Part shown: positions 1 through 7,242 of the stretch, one piece after another
Position numbering within the stretch: the first letter of the stretch is position 1
Layout: every line of letters starts with the position of its first letter
Assembly (NCBI GenBank): GCA_902478865.1
Contig: CABSNA010000038.1
Span: 1-9,960 of the forward strand
Length of the DNA: 9,960 nt
From: an uncultured Collinsella sp.
GTDB taxonomy: Bacteria; Actinomycetota; Coriobacteriia; Coriobacteriales; Coriobacteriaceae
Direction: 5' to 3'
Notes under the pieces: model-generated
Seen by the model: the letters and a program-made list of their open reading frames with translations, nothing else
The model's database searches: none
What the model was told of the DNA's origin: nothing
Position numbers and translations under genes: made by a program

Positions 1-2148
1 GACAACAAGAGCAATATGACCGCCTCCGAACAGGTCGATGCTGTCATGGCCGAAATGCCCGGGCTCCTTACCCGTTGGGAGTCCATCTTTAAGAGCATCG
101 AGGGCAAGCTCGACACCCTGGGCGTTCACCGCGCCCGCATCGATTCGCTTACGCCCGAGGAGCGCACCTTTGTTACCCGCTACTTCCAGGCCTACGTGTC
201 GCCGGTCATCTCACCGCTGGTGATCGACCCGCGCCACCCCTTCCCCAACCTGCGCAACGGCGCACTCTACCTGGCCTGCGGCCTGGACGGCGTCACCGAC
301 GAGGAAAGTCTGCTGGGCCTGATCGAGATTCCCGCCTCGATGAACCGCGTGGTCGAGATCCCCTCGCCCACCGGCACCTACTCCTACATTCTGCTCGAAG
401 ACGTCATTCTCGCCTGCCTGGACAGCTGCTTTGGCTCCTATAAGCCGCTGGATCGTGCGCTGATCCGCGTCACCCGCAACGCTGACATCGATCCGGACGG
501 CGAGGGCGTCGAGGAGGAAGAGGACTACCGCCAGCACATGAAGCGCATTCTCAAGAAGCGCCTGCGCCTGCAGCCGGTAGTGCTCGCGGTCTCGGGATCG
601 CTCGAGAAGGCGACGCTCAAGACTATCCGCAAGGCGCTCGAGCTTTCGCGTCGCTCGGTCTTTACCTGCGATATCCCGCTCAACCTGGGCTACGTCTTTG
701 GCATTGAGGGCAAGATTCCCGAGCACCTGCGCAACGAGCTGCTCTTTACGCCGTTTAGGCCGCAGCCCAATCCCACCATCGACATGACCCGCTCCATCCG
801 CGAGCAGGTGCTGCAGCACGACAAGCTGCTCTTTTATCCCTACGAGGCCATGAACCCCTTCCTGGATCTGGTGCACGAGGCCGCCTACGACCCCGAGTGC
901 ATCTCGCTGCGCATCACGCTCTACCGCGTGGCCAAGCAGAGCCGCCTGTGCGAGTCGCTGATCGATGCTGCCGAGAACGGCAAAGAGGTCACGGTGCTCA
1001 TGGAACTTCGTGCCCGCTTTGACGAGCAGAACAACATCGAGTGGGCCGAGCGTCTGGAAGAGGCAGGCTGCACCGTCATCTATGGTTCCGAGGGCTTTAA
1101 ATGCCACTCAAAGATCTGCCAGCTCACCTATCGCGAGGGCATGGCGCTCACCCGCCTCACGCTTTTGGGCACCGGCAACTTTAACGAGAAGACGGCCAAA
1201 CTCTACAGCGACTTTATGCTCATGACCGCCCATCCCGGCATCGGCGAGGACGCCAACCTGTTCTTCCGCAATCTGTCGCTGGGCAACCTGCGCGGCGACT
1301 ACCGCTTCCTGGGTGTGGCGCCCGTCGGACTGAAACCGCTCATCATGCGCGGGCTTGACCGCGAGATCCAGCGCGCCCTTGCCGGCGAGCCCGCCCGCGT
1401 GTTCTTTAAGCTCAACTCGCTGACCGACCGCGAGGTTATCGACAAGATCGCCGAGGCATCGTGTGCCGGCGTGCGCGTAGACATGATCATCCGCGGCATC
1501 TCGTGCCTCAAGCCCGGTGTTCCGGGCAAGACCGAGAACGTGCATGTCCGCTCCATCGTCGGACGCTTTTTGGAGCACGCGCGCGTCTATGCTTTCGGCG
1601 TGGACTCGGACATGATTTACCTGAGCTCGGCAGACATGATGACGCGCAACACCGAGCACCGCGTGGAGATTGCCTTCCCCGTGCTCGACCCCACCTGCCG
1701 CGCCCTAGTGCACGAGTACATGGGCATGCAGCTGCGCGACAACGTGAAGGCCCGCAGCCTCACGAGCGACGGCACCTGGGTCCCCGTGGAGCGTGCAGAG
1801 GGTGAGAAACCCTTCAACTCGCAGGAAGCCCTGCTGGAGCGTGCCTATCGCAACGCCGAGGCTACGCCCGAGCCCGTCATTGAGGCGAAACCCGCCCCCG
1901 AGCCCGAGCCGCAGCCGGTAGCACCCAAAGTCCAAGAGGTCCAGGCGACCGTCATTGAGCCCGAGCCTGCGCCTGCACCTCAGCCCGAGCCGCAGGTCAC
2001 CAAGCCCGCACCCGAGACGAGCGCCCGTCGCGATAAGCCCGCTGGCAAGACCAAGGCCATCGAGCGCCATCGCCCCGGTCGCGTGCGCATGGGACTGGGT
2101 CTGATCGGCCTGGGTCTTAAGACGCTCATTACCGGCAAGACGAAATAG
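1..2148 (+). CDS. ppk1: Polyphosphate kinase 1, 5'-truncated by the window edge
   Basis: Reversibly transfers the gamma-phosphate of ATP to polyphosphate. The frame is open from base 1 (DNKSN precedes the Met at 16), and by comparison with E. coli PPK about 70 N-terminal residues lie upstream, so the Met at 16 is probably internal. Numbering from that Met, Arg304 and Arg334 (ITLYRVAKQS, RARFDEQNNI) match the metal/phosphate-binding Arg375 and Arg405 of E. coli. His364 in GFKCHSK matches the phosphorylated His435, and His521 in FLEHARVY matches His592; all keep a constant offset of 71. The position of E. coli His454 is Leu383 here (LTLLGTGNFNE). After about residue 616 a Pro/Glu-rich linker runs to about 680, followed by a basic, partly hydrophobic end (RVRMGLGLIGLGLKTLITGK) that is not part of the standard enzyme. 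The gene ends at a strong intrinsic terminator. The family call is very secure; the function of the tail is unknown. Confidence 0.97.
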   Translation, partial: DNKSNMTASEQVDAVMAEMPGLLTRWESIFKSIEGKLDTLGVHRARIDSLTPEERTFVTRYFQAYVSPVISPLVIDPRHPFPNLRNGALYLACGLDGVTDEESLLGLIEIPASMNRVVEIPSPTGTYSYILLEDVILACLDSCFGSYKPLDRALIRVTRNADIDPDGEGVEEEEDYRQHMKRILKKRLRLQPVVLAVSGSLEKATLKTIRKALELSRRSVFTCDIPLNLGYVFGIEGKIPEHLRNELLFTPFRPQPNPTIDMTRSIREQVLQHDKLLFYPYEAMNPFLDLVHEAAYDPECISLRITLYRVAKQSRLCESLIDAAENGKEVTVLMELRARFDEQNNIEWAERLEEAGCTVIYGSEGFKCHSKICQLTYREGMALTRLTLLGTGNFNEKTAKLYSDFMLMTAHPGIGEDANLFFRNLSLGNLRGDYRFLGVAPVGLKPLIMRGLDREIQRALAGEPARVFFKLNSLTDREVIDKIAEASCAGVRVDMIIRGISCLKPGVPGKTENVHVRSIVGRFLEHARVYAFGVDSDMIYLSSADMMTRNTEHRVEIAFPVLDPTCRALVHEYMGMQLRDNVKARSLTSDGTWVPVERAEGEKPFNSQEALLERAYRNAEATPEPVIEAKPAPEPEPQPVAPKVQEVQATVIEPEPAPAPQPEPQVTKPAPETSARRDKPAGKTKAIERHRPGRVRMGLGLIGLGLKTLITGKTK

Positions 2149-2158
2149 ACGTTTGTAG

Positions 2159-2202
2159 AAGCGCCCCGCATTTGAGGAAAGCCTCGGATGCGGGGCGCTT
2201 TT
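2159..2202 (+). terminator. Rho-independent terminator of ppk1
   Basis: A perfect 11-bp GC-rich stem (GCGCCCCGCAT at 2161-2171 with ATGCGGGGCGC at 2188-2198) is extended at its base by A-T pairs and followed by TTTT. A small inner GAGG/CCTC stem fills the loop. It begins about 10 bases after the ppk1 stop codon. Confidence 0.9.
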
Positions 2203-2205
2203 CCC

Positions 2206-2214
2206 TGCTACCAT
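2206..2214 (+). promoter_or_regulatory. Possible extended -10 promoter for the rRNA methyltransferase gene
   Basis: TGCTACCAT fits an extended -10 (TGnTAnnnT) directly after the ppk1 terminator. A start of transcription near 2221 would give a short leader of about 28 bases before the ATG at 2249. No good -35 is visible because the terminator stem occupies that place. The call is inferred from sequence and position only. Confidence 0.4.
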
Positions 2215-2248
2215 GGTGCGGACAACAACGCGAATGACAGGCAGGGAT

Positions 2249-3562
2249 ATGAAGCTCACTATAGAATCGATGACCTACGGCGCCGATGGGCTGGCGCACG
2301 CCGACAACGGCAAGGCCGTCTTTGTGCAGGGCGCCGTGGCAGGCGACACCGTCGAGGCCGAGGTCGTGCAGGACGGCAAGTCATTCATGCGTGCCCGCAC
2401 CACCGAGATTCTGGAGCCAAGCCCCGATCGCATTCAGCCTCCCTGCCCCTTCGTGGGCATCTGCGGCGGCTGCTCGTGGGGCAATCTCTCACGCACGGCA
2501 CAGCTCGCCGCCAAGGAGCAAAACCTGCGCTCCACGCTCGAACGCATTGGCAAGTTCGCTCCTGAGCAGGTCGATGAGCTGGTGCAGCCCATCCGCCACA
2601 CCAAGGACGACTGGGGCTACCGCAATAAAATCGAGCTCGAACCGACCGTCGTCAACGGTCGCGTGCGCCTTGGCATGCACGGTGTCGACCCCAGCAAAAT
2701 CGTGACCGTCGATATGTGTCCGCTGTTCGATAAGCGCTTCCCGAAGGCACTCAAATCGGTCGTCGGCGCACTCAACTATCTAAGCGGCAGCCATGACTTG
2801 GGGCTCGAACGCGTGGGCATTCGCGCATCGCGCCGCACCAAGACACTCGAGGTCGCACTCTGGACGCCCACAGGCTCTTTTCCGCGCTCGCAGGTCTCCC
2901 GCGTGCTGGCGGACGCCGCTCATCCCACGAGCATCGTGCGCGTGATGAGCAAGGGCGAAAAGAAGGCCCGCCGTGTCTCCAAGGTCGAAATGCTCGCCGG
3001 AGAGGGCTCATGGACCGAGAATATCGCCGAGGGTCAGATGCGCTTGTCTGCCCCGTCTTTTTTCCAGGTCAACACCAAGGGTGCCGAGATTTTGATCGAG
3101 CTTGTCATGGAAGCGCTCGACCCGCAGGAAGACGAGCTTGCCGTGGACCTGTACTGCGGTGCCGGCACCTTTACCCTGCCGCTCGCCCGCCGCTGCGACT
3201 TTGTCGCTGCCGTCGAGGCCTACGGCCCCGCCGTGCGCGATCTACGCCGTAACCTGGAAATCAACAAGCTTGATAACGTCGACGTCATTGGCGGCGATGC
3301 CGTGCGCGAGTTCCCCGACCAGGATGCCGATGTCCTGGTGGTCGATCCGCCGCGCGCAGGTCTGGCACCCGAGGCCATCGACCTCATCGCCAGCACGAGT
3401 GTGCGCGATGTCGCCTATGTGAGCTGCGACCCTGCCACCCTGGCACGCGACCTTAAGCGCTTTGTCGAGGAAGGTACCTTCTCCCCCGTCAAGATCACGC
3501 CGGTCGACCTGTTCCCGCAAACCTTCCACTGCGAGACCGTCGTCCACCTTAGGCGCAACTAG
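2249..3562 (+). CDS. rlmD: 23S rRNA (uracil-5-)-methyltransferase, RlmD/RumA type
   Basis: A SAM-dependent enzyme that makes 5-methyluridine in rRNA. Residues 1 to about 58 form a TRAM RNA-binding domain. A [4Fe-4S] cluster site follows: Cys66, Cys72 and Cys75 (CPFVGICGGC) with Cys157 (DMCPLF). The Rossmann methyltransferase domain carries the SAM loop DLYCGAGTF (from Asp300), DPPRAG (from Asp366), the nucleophile Cys393 in VSCDPATLARDL, and the general-base Glu429 in QTFHCETVV, so all key residues are present. The frame stays open to an ATG at 2213, but that ATG lies inside the probable -10 and has no ribosome binding site. The ATG at 2249 has AGG/AGGGA upstream and begins the TRAM domain exactly (MKLTIESMTYGADGLAH). 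Gram-positive relatives (RlmCD) can methylate both U747 and U1939, so the exact target base is not fixed by sequence. The length of 437 residues is normal. Confidence 0.93.
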   Translation: MKLTIESMTYGADGLAHADNGKAVFVQGAVAGDTVEAEVVQDGKSFMRARTTEILEPSPDRIQPPCPFVGICGGCSWGNLSRTAQLAAKEQNLRSTLERIGKFAPEQVDELVQPIRHTKDDWGYRNKIELEPTVVNGRVRLGMHGVDPSKIVTVDMCPLFDKRFPKALKSVVGALNYLSGSHDLGLERVGIRASRRTKTLEVALWTPTGSFPRSQVSRVLADAAHPTSIVRVMSKGEKKARRVSKVEMLAGEGSWTENIAEGQMRLSAPSFFQVNTKGAEILIELVMEALDPQEDELAVDLYCGAGTFTLPLARRCDFVAAVEAYGPAVRDLRRNLEINKLDNVDVIGGDAVREFPDQDADVLVVDPPRAGLAPEAIDLIASTSVRDVAYVSCDPATLARDLKRFVEEGTFSPVKITPVDLFPQTFHCETVVHLRRN

Positions 3563-3599
3563 ACTGTTTGCCCAAGACCACGCCCGATGATTTTTCTGA

Positions 3600-3647
3600 G
3601 ACGGGGATAAAAATAAATTTGCTCCGAATGATTATTTAATCCCCGTC
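3600..3647. repeat. 48-bp imperfect inverted repeat downstream of rlmD
   Basis: GACGGGGAT (3600-3608) pairs with ATCCCCGTC (3639-3647) around an A/T-rich centre in which further A-T pairing is possible. No T-run follows on either strand, so it is not a standard intrinsic terminator. It lies between the rlmD stop codon and the left end of the IS remnant, 7 bases from the latter. It could be an intergenic repeat unit or a hairpin protecting the rlmD transcript end. Confidence 0.55.
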
Positions 3648-3660
3648 CCGAAATTGAACC

Positions 3661-3700
3661 GCCCCCTCATTTCTTGAACATTAGAAATGGGGGCTTCTTT
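3661..3700 (+). terminator. Terminator-like hairpin inside the left end of the IS remnant
   Basis: CATTTCT (3668-3674) pairs with AGAAATG (3683-3689), and the CCCC/GGGG pairs beyond it extend the stem with single-base bulges. The loop is 8 bases and TTCTTT follows at 3695-3700. It would stop transcription entering the element from rlmD, as described for the ends of several ISs, and may also serve as the rlmD terminator. Confidence 0.6.
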
Positions 3701-4033
3701 ATGGACGGGAGAGTCAGGCACGACACCACGCTGAGGACTCTTGCAGCAGAGCTTTGCGACAGGGGGTACGGGCGCGCCGAAGGCCGGCGGGAGGCCGAAG
3801 GGTGCCCGGACCCGGCCGGGGCCGGCGGCGTGCGAGGGCAAGCTCATGCGACAGAGCTGCTGCCCGGGCGCCTGAAGGACGAATTCTACAGGAACCGGAC
3901 GTGGCGAAGCTTCGAGGAGTTCAAGCGGGACCTCGAAGCCTATACCGTTCACTGGAACAAGAGGAGGAGGCGGGTTAAGCAAAAGGGGCTGACCCCGGAG
4001 GAGTTCCGGAATCAGTCCCTATGTGCGGCATAG
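3701..4033 (+). pseudogene. Truncated IS3-family transposase (OrfA scrap fused to OrfB C-terminus)
   Basis: From about 3847 to the stop at 4031-4033 the frame reads as the end of an IS3 OrfB integrase-type transposase: GRLKDEFYRNRTW, then FEEFKRDLEAYTVHWNKRRRRVKQKGLTPEEF. This is the segment just after the last catalytic Glu of the DDE triad. Upstream (3701-3770), MDGRVRHDTTLRTLAAELCDRGYG resembles the helix-turn-helix start of an OrfA. In the neighbouring frame (about 3773-3805) GGRPKGAR resembles an OrfA C-terminal stretch, so a frameshift and a large internal deletion appear to have joined the two. Neither catalytic Asp can be present, so the product cannot transpose. The frame is open for 110 codons from the ATG at 3701, but I treat it as a relic. 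The OrfB part is secure; the OrfA part is inferred. Confidence 0.72.
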
Positions 4034-4209
4034 GCCGCTAATTGACCCGTCCAAGTATCGGGGCGCAGTTCATTTCAGCGCCGCCCGAGAAAGCTAAACG
4101 CCTTCTGGCAGGTTGTCCCGGGCCGGGGGCGGCCACCTTGATCGCCCTCGGCCCTCATCCACCTCAACTGCTCCTCAATTACATGTAGCTGGTCGAGAAG
4201 AGGCGCAGG

Positions 4210-5658
4210 CTAGCGGGCGCCTTCCTCATCGTCGTTGGGCCGGTAGGTGATGAACTCGATAACAAAGGCCAGGACGGCAGAGACGAGCGAGGCGATGATC
4301 GCGAAGATCATGTGGGAGATCCCGGCGCCACCAGGGGTCCCGTCGATGAAGTTGAGCAGGTTGAAGACGCCGAGGCCGCCCGAGATGTACATGAGGGCGC
4401 CCGTCATTCCCACGATGGCGCCGCCAACGGCGGAGCTCAGGCATGCCACGACGAATGCGCGCTTGTTGGGGAGGGCGATGCCGTAGATGCCCGGCTCGGT
4501 GACGCCGAAGAAGAAGGCGGAGATCATCGCGGGAAGGGCGATGCCGCGGAAGCGCTCGTCCTTGTTTCTGAGGTACATGGCAAAGATGACCGCTCCGAGC
4601 GCGAACCCGTGGCCGATGGTGGCGGCGAGCACGCTGTCGTGGCCGAGGGTGTTCAGGTTCATGATGGAGATGGGGATGAGGCTCCAGTGGAAGCCAAAGA
4701 TGACGAGGCACATCCACAGTCCGCCGACCAGGGCGCTGCCCAGGACGGAACCAACCACGGGAAGCTGGAAGATGAACGAGAACGCCGCGCTCAGCAGGTT
4801 GGTGATGAGGGTGGCCACCGGGCCGATGACGAGGTAGCCCAAGACGATGGAGACCGTCATCGTGGCGAGCGGGACAAGGAACATCTTGAGCGCAGCCGGC
4901 ATCCAGCTCTTGAGCCAGCGCTCAAGGATAGAGCCGAACCACACCATGAGAAGGACGGGGATCACCGAGCTCACGTAGCCGGACACGGGCATGATGATGG
5001 GGAGCCCGAGGGCGGTGGCGTACCACGAGAACGTGCCGGCCACGCCGAGGTCGATGCTGCCGAGCGCCTCACCCGAGGTCAGGGCGACCATCGTCGGGTA
5101 GAGGAGCGCCACGCCGATTGCCACGCCGGTGAACTCGTTCATGCGGAACTTGCGCGCGGCACTGAACGCCAGGGCGACGGGAAGGAAGTAGAAGAAGCCG
5201 TCAGCCACGGTGTAGAGCAGCGTGTAGAGGCCGTCGTTTGCAAAGGCCGGGACGAAGTAGGTGATGAGGGCAAGCAGTCCCTTCATGATGCCTGCGGCGG
5301 CAAGCGGTCCCAGGATGGGCTGGAAGATGCCAGAGATGAGGTCGATGACGACGGAGGCAACGGTCTTATCGCCCTGGGGCTCGTCGTCGGCGCTTGCGCC
5401 GCCCGAGAAGTTGCCGGCCTCCAGGACCGCGTCGTAGACGTCCTCGACGATGTTACCCACAACCACCTGGTACTGGCCGTTGGCCTGGATGACCTGGATG
5501 ACGCCCTTGAGGGCCTCGATCTTGGCAGTGTTGGCGCGGGACTCGTCCTTGAGTTTGAAGCGCACGCGCGTGATGCAGTGCGCGACGCTGGCGACGTTCT
5601 CTGTGCCGCCTACGTTCTCGAGTATGGATCTGGCCAGATCGTCGTATTTTTCAGCCAT
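4210..5658 (-). CDS. Beta-glucoside-type PTS permease, IIB and IIC domains
   Basis: Imports and phosphorylates a sugar, probably a beta-glucoside, using phosphate passed from HPr through a IIA protein. The IIB domain spans about residues 1-90, with the phosphorylated Cys28 in the signature AHCITRVRF. A short polar linker (GGASADDEPQGD) leads to a IIC domain of about ten hydrophobic segments, residues 105-470, with GFHWSLIPI (His324) and the sugar-binding loop FGVTEPGIYGIALP (Glu388). Typical BglF/BglP proteins are about 610-630 residues because a IIA domain follows; this one stops at 482 with YRPNDDEEGAR, so IIA must come from another gene. A strong ribosome binding site (AAGGAGA) precedes the ATG. 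It lies 31 bases downstream of the phospho-glucosidase gene, so the two are surely co-transcribed. The exact sugar cannot be read from the sequence. Confidence 0.94.
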   Translation of the reverse strand: MAEKYDDLARSILENVGGTENVASVAHCITRVRFKLKDESRANTAKIEALKGVIQVIQANGQYQVVVGNIVEDVYDAVLEAGNFSGGASADDEPQGDKTVASVVIDLISGIFQPILGPLAAAGIMKGLLALITYFVPAFANDGLYTLLYTVADGFFYFLPVALAFSAARKFRMNEFTGVAIGVALLYPTMVALTSGEALGSIDLGVAGTFSWYATALGLPIIMPVSGYVSSVIPVLLMVWFGSILERWLKSWMPAALKMFLVPLATMTVSIVLGYLVIGPVATLITNLLSAAFSFIFQLPVVGSVLGSALVGGLWMCLVIFGFHWSLIPISIMNLNTLGHDSVLAATIGHGFALGAVIFAMYLRNKDERFRGIALPAMISAFFFGVTEPGIYGIALPNKRAFVVACLSSAVGGAIVGMTGALMYISGGLGVFNLLNFIDGTPGGAGISHMIFAIIASLVSAVLAFVIEFITYRPNDDEEGAR

Positions 5659-5689
5659 TATTTTCTCCTTAGTGATATTGCCCGGGCGG

Positions 5690-7120
5690 CTAGCCCAGGT
5701 CGCCTCCGTTGGTGGCGATGGCCTGTTGGTACCAGTAGAAGCTCTTCTTGCGCCTGCGCTCGAGCGTGCCGTTGCCCAGGTTGTCGCGGTCCACGTAGAT
5801 GAAGCCGTAGCGCTTCTCCATCTCGCCGGAGCCCGCGCTCACGAGGTCGATCGGCCCCCAGGTGGTGTAGCCGAGCATCTCGACGCCGTCCTGCTCGATG
5901 GCGTCGCGCATGGCCTCGATGTGCTCGCGCAGGTAGGCGATGCGGTAGTCGTCCTCGATCGTGCCGTCGGGAAGCACCTCGTCATAGGCGCCGAGGCCGT
6001 TCTCCACCACAAAGAGCGGCTTCTGGTAGCGGTCCCAGAGGTCGTTAATCGTGATGCGGAACCCCAGCGGGTCGATGACCCAGCCCCAGTCGCTCGTGCG
6101 CACGTAGGGGTTCTCCACGCCAGCGAAGGCGTTGCCCTCGGCGACGCCGCCCACGGAATCGGGGTCGCCCGCGGTACAGCGCGAGGAGTAGTAGCTAAAC
6201 GAGATGAAGTCGACGGTGTTCTCCGCAAGGATGCGCTCGTCCTCGGCGGTCATGCCCACGTCGATGCCCTCGCGCTCGAGCATCTTGAGCGCGTAGCCGG
6301 GGTAGTGCCCGCGTGCCTGCACGTCCACGAAGAAGAGGTCCTCCTGGTTCTTGACCTGCGCTGCGCGGACGTCCTCGGGACGACAGGAGTAGGGGTAGTA
6401 GCTTCCCGCGGCGAGCATGCAGCCCACCTTGTTCTCCGGGTCGACCTCGTGGGCGATCTTGGTGGCCCAGGCGCTCGCCACGAGCTCGTTGTGCGCGGCG
6501 CGGTACTCGGCCTCGCGGGCATTCTCCCCGGGCTCGAGGACGATGCCGGCACCCATGAAGGGACGGTGCAAGATCATGTTCATCTCGTTGAACGTGATCC
6601 ACCAGCGCACGAGGCCGCGGTAGCGGTTGAAGAGCACCGTCACGAGCCGCTTGTAGAGCTCGATGAGGGTGCGGTTTCGCCAGGCGCCGTGCTTCTTGAC
6701 GAGGTGGATGGGGCAGTCGAAGTGCGTGATGGTCACGAGGGGCTCGATCCCGTGCTCGCGGCAGCAGCGGAACACGTCCTCGTAGAAGGCGAGCCCGGCC
6801 TCGTTGGGCTCCTCCTCGTCGCCGTTGGGGAAGATGCGACTCCAAGCGATGGAGAGGCGAAAGACCTTAAAGCCCATCTCCGCGAAGAGGGCTATGTCCT
6901 CGCGGTAGTGGTGGTAGAAGTCGATGCCCGTCTGGGCCGGGTAGTAGTACCCGGGCTCAAAGTCGAGCATGCGCCTCAGGCCGCGACTCACGTCGTTGCG
7001 CTCCGGCCCGTGTGGGATGACGTCGACATTGGCAAGGCCGCGGCCGCCCTCGTCATAACCTCCCTCGCATTGGTTGGCAGCGGTAGCTCCTCCCCAAAGG
7101 AACCCTTTTGGAAATGGCAT
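5690..7120 (-). CDS. bglA: 6-phospho-beta-glucosidase, glycoside hydrolase family 1
   Basis: Cytoplasmic enzyme that splits 6-phospho-beta-glucosides delivered by the adjoining PTS, releasing glucose 6-phosphate and the aglycone. It has the full GH1 length (476 residues), the N-terminal signature FPKGFLWGGATAANQCEG, the acid/base Glu179 in TFNEMN and the nucleophile Glu373 in FVVENGLG. The C-terminal stretch around Ser428, Lys436 and Tyr438 (SAGSGEMEKRYGFIYVD) matches the phosphate-recognition loop that separates phospho-glucosidases from plain beta-glucosidases. The start is fixed by AAGGAGG four bases before the ATG at 7120 and by the conserved MPFPKGF beginning. A 122-base gap with a possible promoter separates it from the upstream transporter gene. 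The symbol is generic; ascB or other bgl names would describe the same activity. Confidence 0.95.
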   Translation of the reverse strand: MPFPKGFLWGGATAANQCEGGYDEGGRGLANVDVIPHGPERNDVSRGLRRMLDFEPGYYYPAQTGIDFYHHYREDIALFAEMGFKVFRLSIAWSRIFPNGDEEEPNEAGLAFYEDVFRCCREHGIEPLVTITHFDCPIHLVKKHGAWRNRTLIELYKRLVTVLFNRYRGLVRWWITFNEMNMILHRPFMGAGIVLEPGENAREAEYRAAHNELVASAWATKIAHEVDPENKVGCMLAAGSYYPYSCRPEDVRAAQVKNQEDLFFVDVQARGHYPGYALKMLEREGIDVGMTAEDERILAENTVDFISFSYYSSRCTAGDPDSVGGVAEGNAFAGVENPYVRTSDWGWVIDPLGFRITINDLWDRYQKPLFVVENGLGAYDEVLPDGTIEDDYRIAYLREHIEAMRDAIEQDGVEMLGYTTWGPIDLVSAGSGEMEKRYGFIYVDRDNLGNGTLERRRKKSFYWYQQAIATNGGDLG

Positions 7121-7138
7121 AGTGCCTCCTTCTCTCTG

Positions 7139-7170
7139 GCGCCCCCATCTCTGCGGGGGACGCTTTATAA
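7139..7170 (-). promoter_or_regulatory. Possible promoter and leader hairpin for the bglA-PTS operon
   Basis: On the minus strand TTATAA/TATAAA (7164-7170) lies within the small inverted repeat GGACG-8-CGTCC and could be a -10. Just downstream, GCG-bulge-CCCCC (7163-7155) pairs with GGGGGCGC (7146-7139) as an 8-bp stem ending about 10 bases before the ribosome binding site. No clear -35 is visible and no LicT/BglG-type antiterminator site can be made out. It is a candidate only. Confidence 0.35.
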
Positions 7171-7242
7171 CGTCCTTGCGACCTCACGCGCCGGGCCCGT
7201 GGCCCTTTCCCTGATGCGCGCGGGCCGCCTGTGAAGGGGTGA

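Larger units (their letters stand above)
3655..4072 (+). mobile_element. Internally deleted IS3-family insertion sequence remnant (418 bp)
   Basis: The left end starts TGAACCGCCCCC (3655-3666). The right end, read on the other strand from 4072, starts TGAACTGCGCCCC. Ten of the first 12 bases match, and with one gap the match continues to CTTGAAC/CTTGGAC about 20-25 bases in. The TG...CA ends and the enclosed C-terminal IS3 OrfB segment agree. Intact IS3-family elements are roughly 1.2-1.5 kb, so most of OrfA and OrfB, including the two catalytic aspartates, is gone. The bases flanking the ends (AAT left, TTT right) show no target duplication, which suggests an old or rearranged copy. It could only move if a full-length relative supplied transposase. 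Confidence 0.72.

Noticed and set aside
211..1659. Two minus-strand open frames opposite ppk1
   Set aside because: They lie antisense to conserved ppk1 sequence and resemble no protein family.
4312..5802. Long plus-strand open frame opposite the PTS gene
   Set aside because: It is mostly Asp/Gly/Glu/His low-complexity sequence mirroring the codon bias of the real gene; no domain is recognisable.
5450..7234. Very long plus-strand open frame opposite bglA and the 5' part of the PTS gene
   Set aside because: It is antisense to two genes with intact catalytic motifs, has the His/Val/Glu/Asp-rich composition typical of reverse frames in GC-rich DNA, and has no recognisable domain.
7121..7242. 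LicT/BglG-type RNA antiterminator site before bglA
   Set aside because: No sequence resembling the conserved antiterminator hairpin and no overlapping T-run terminator is visible.
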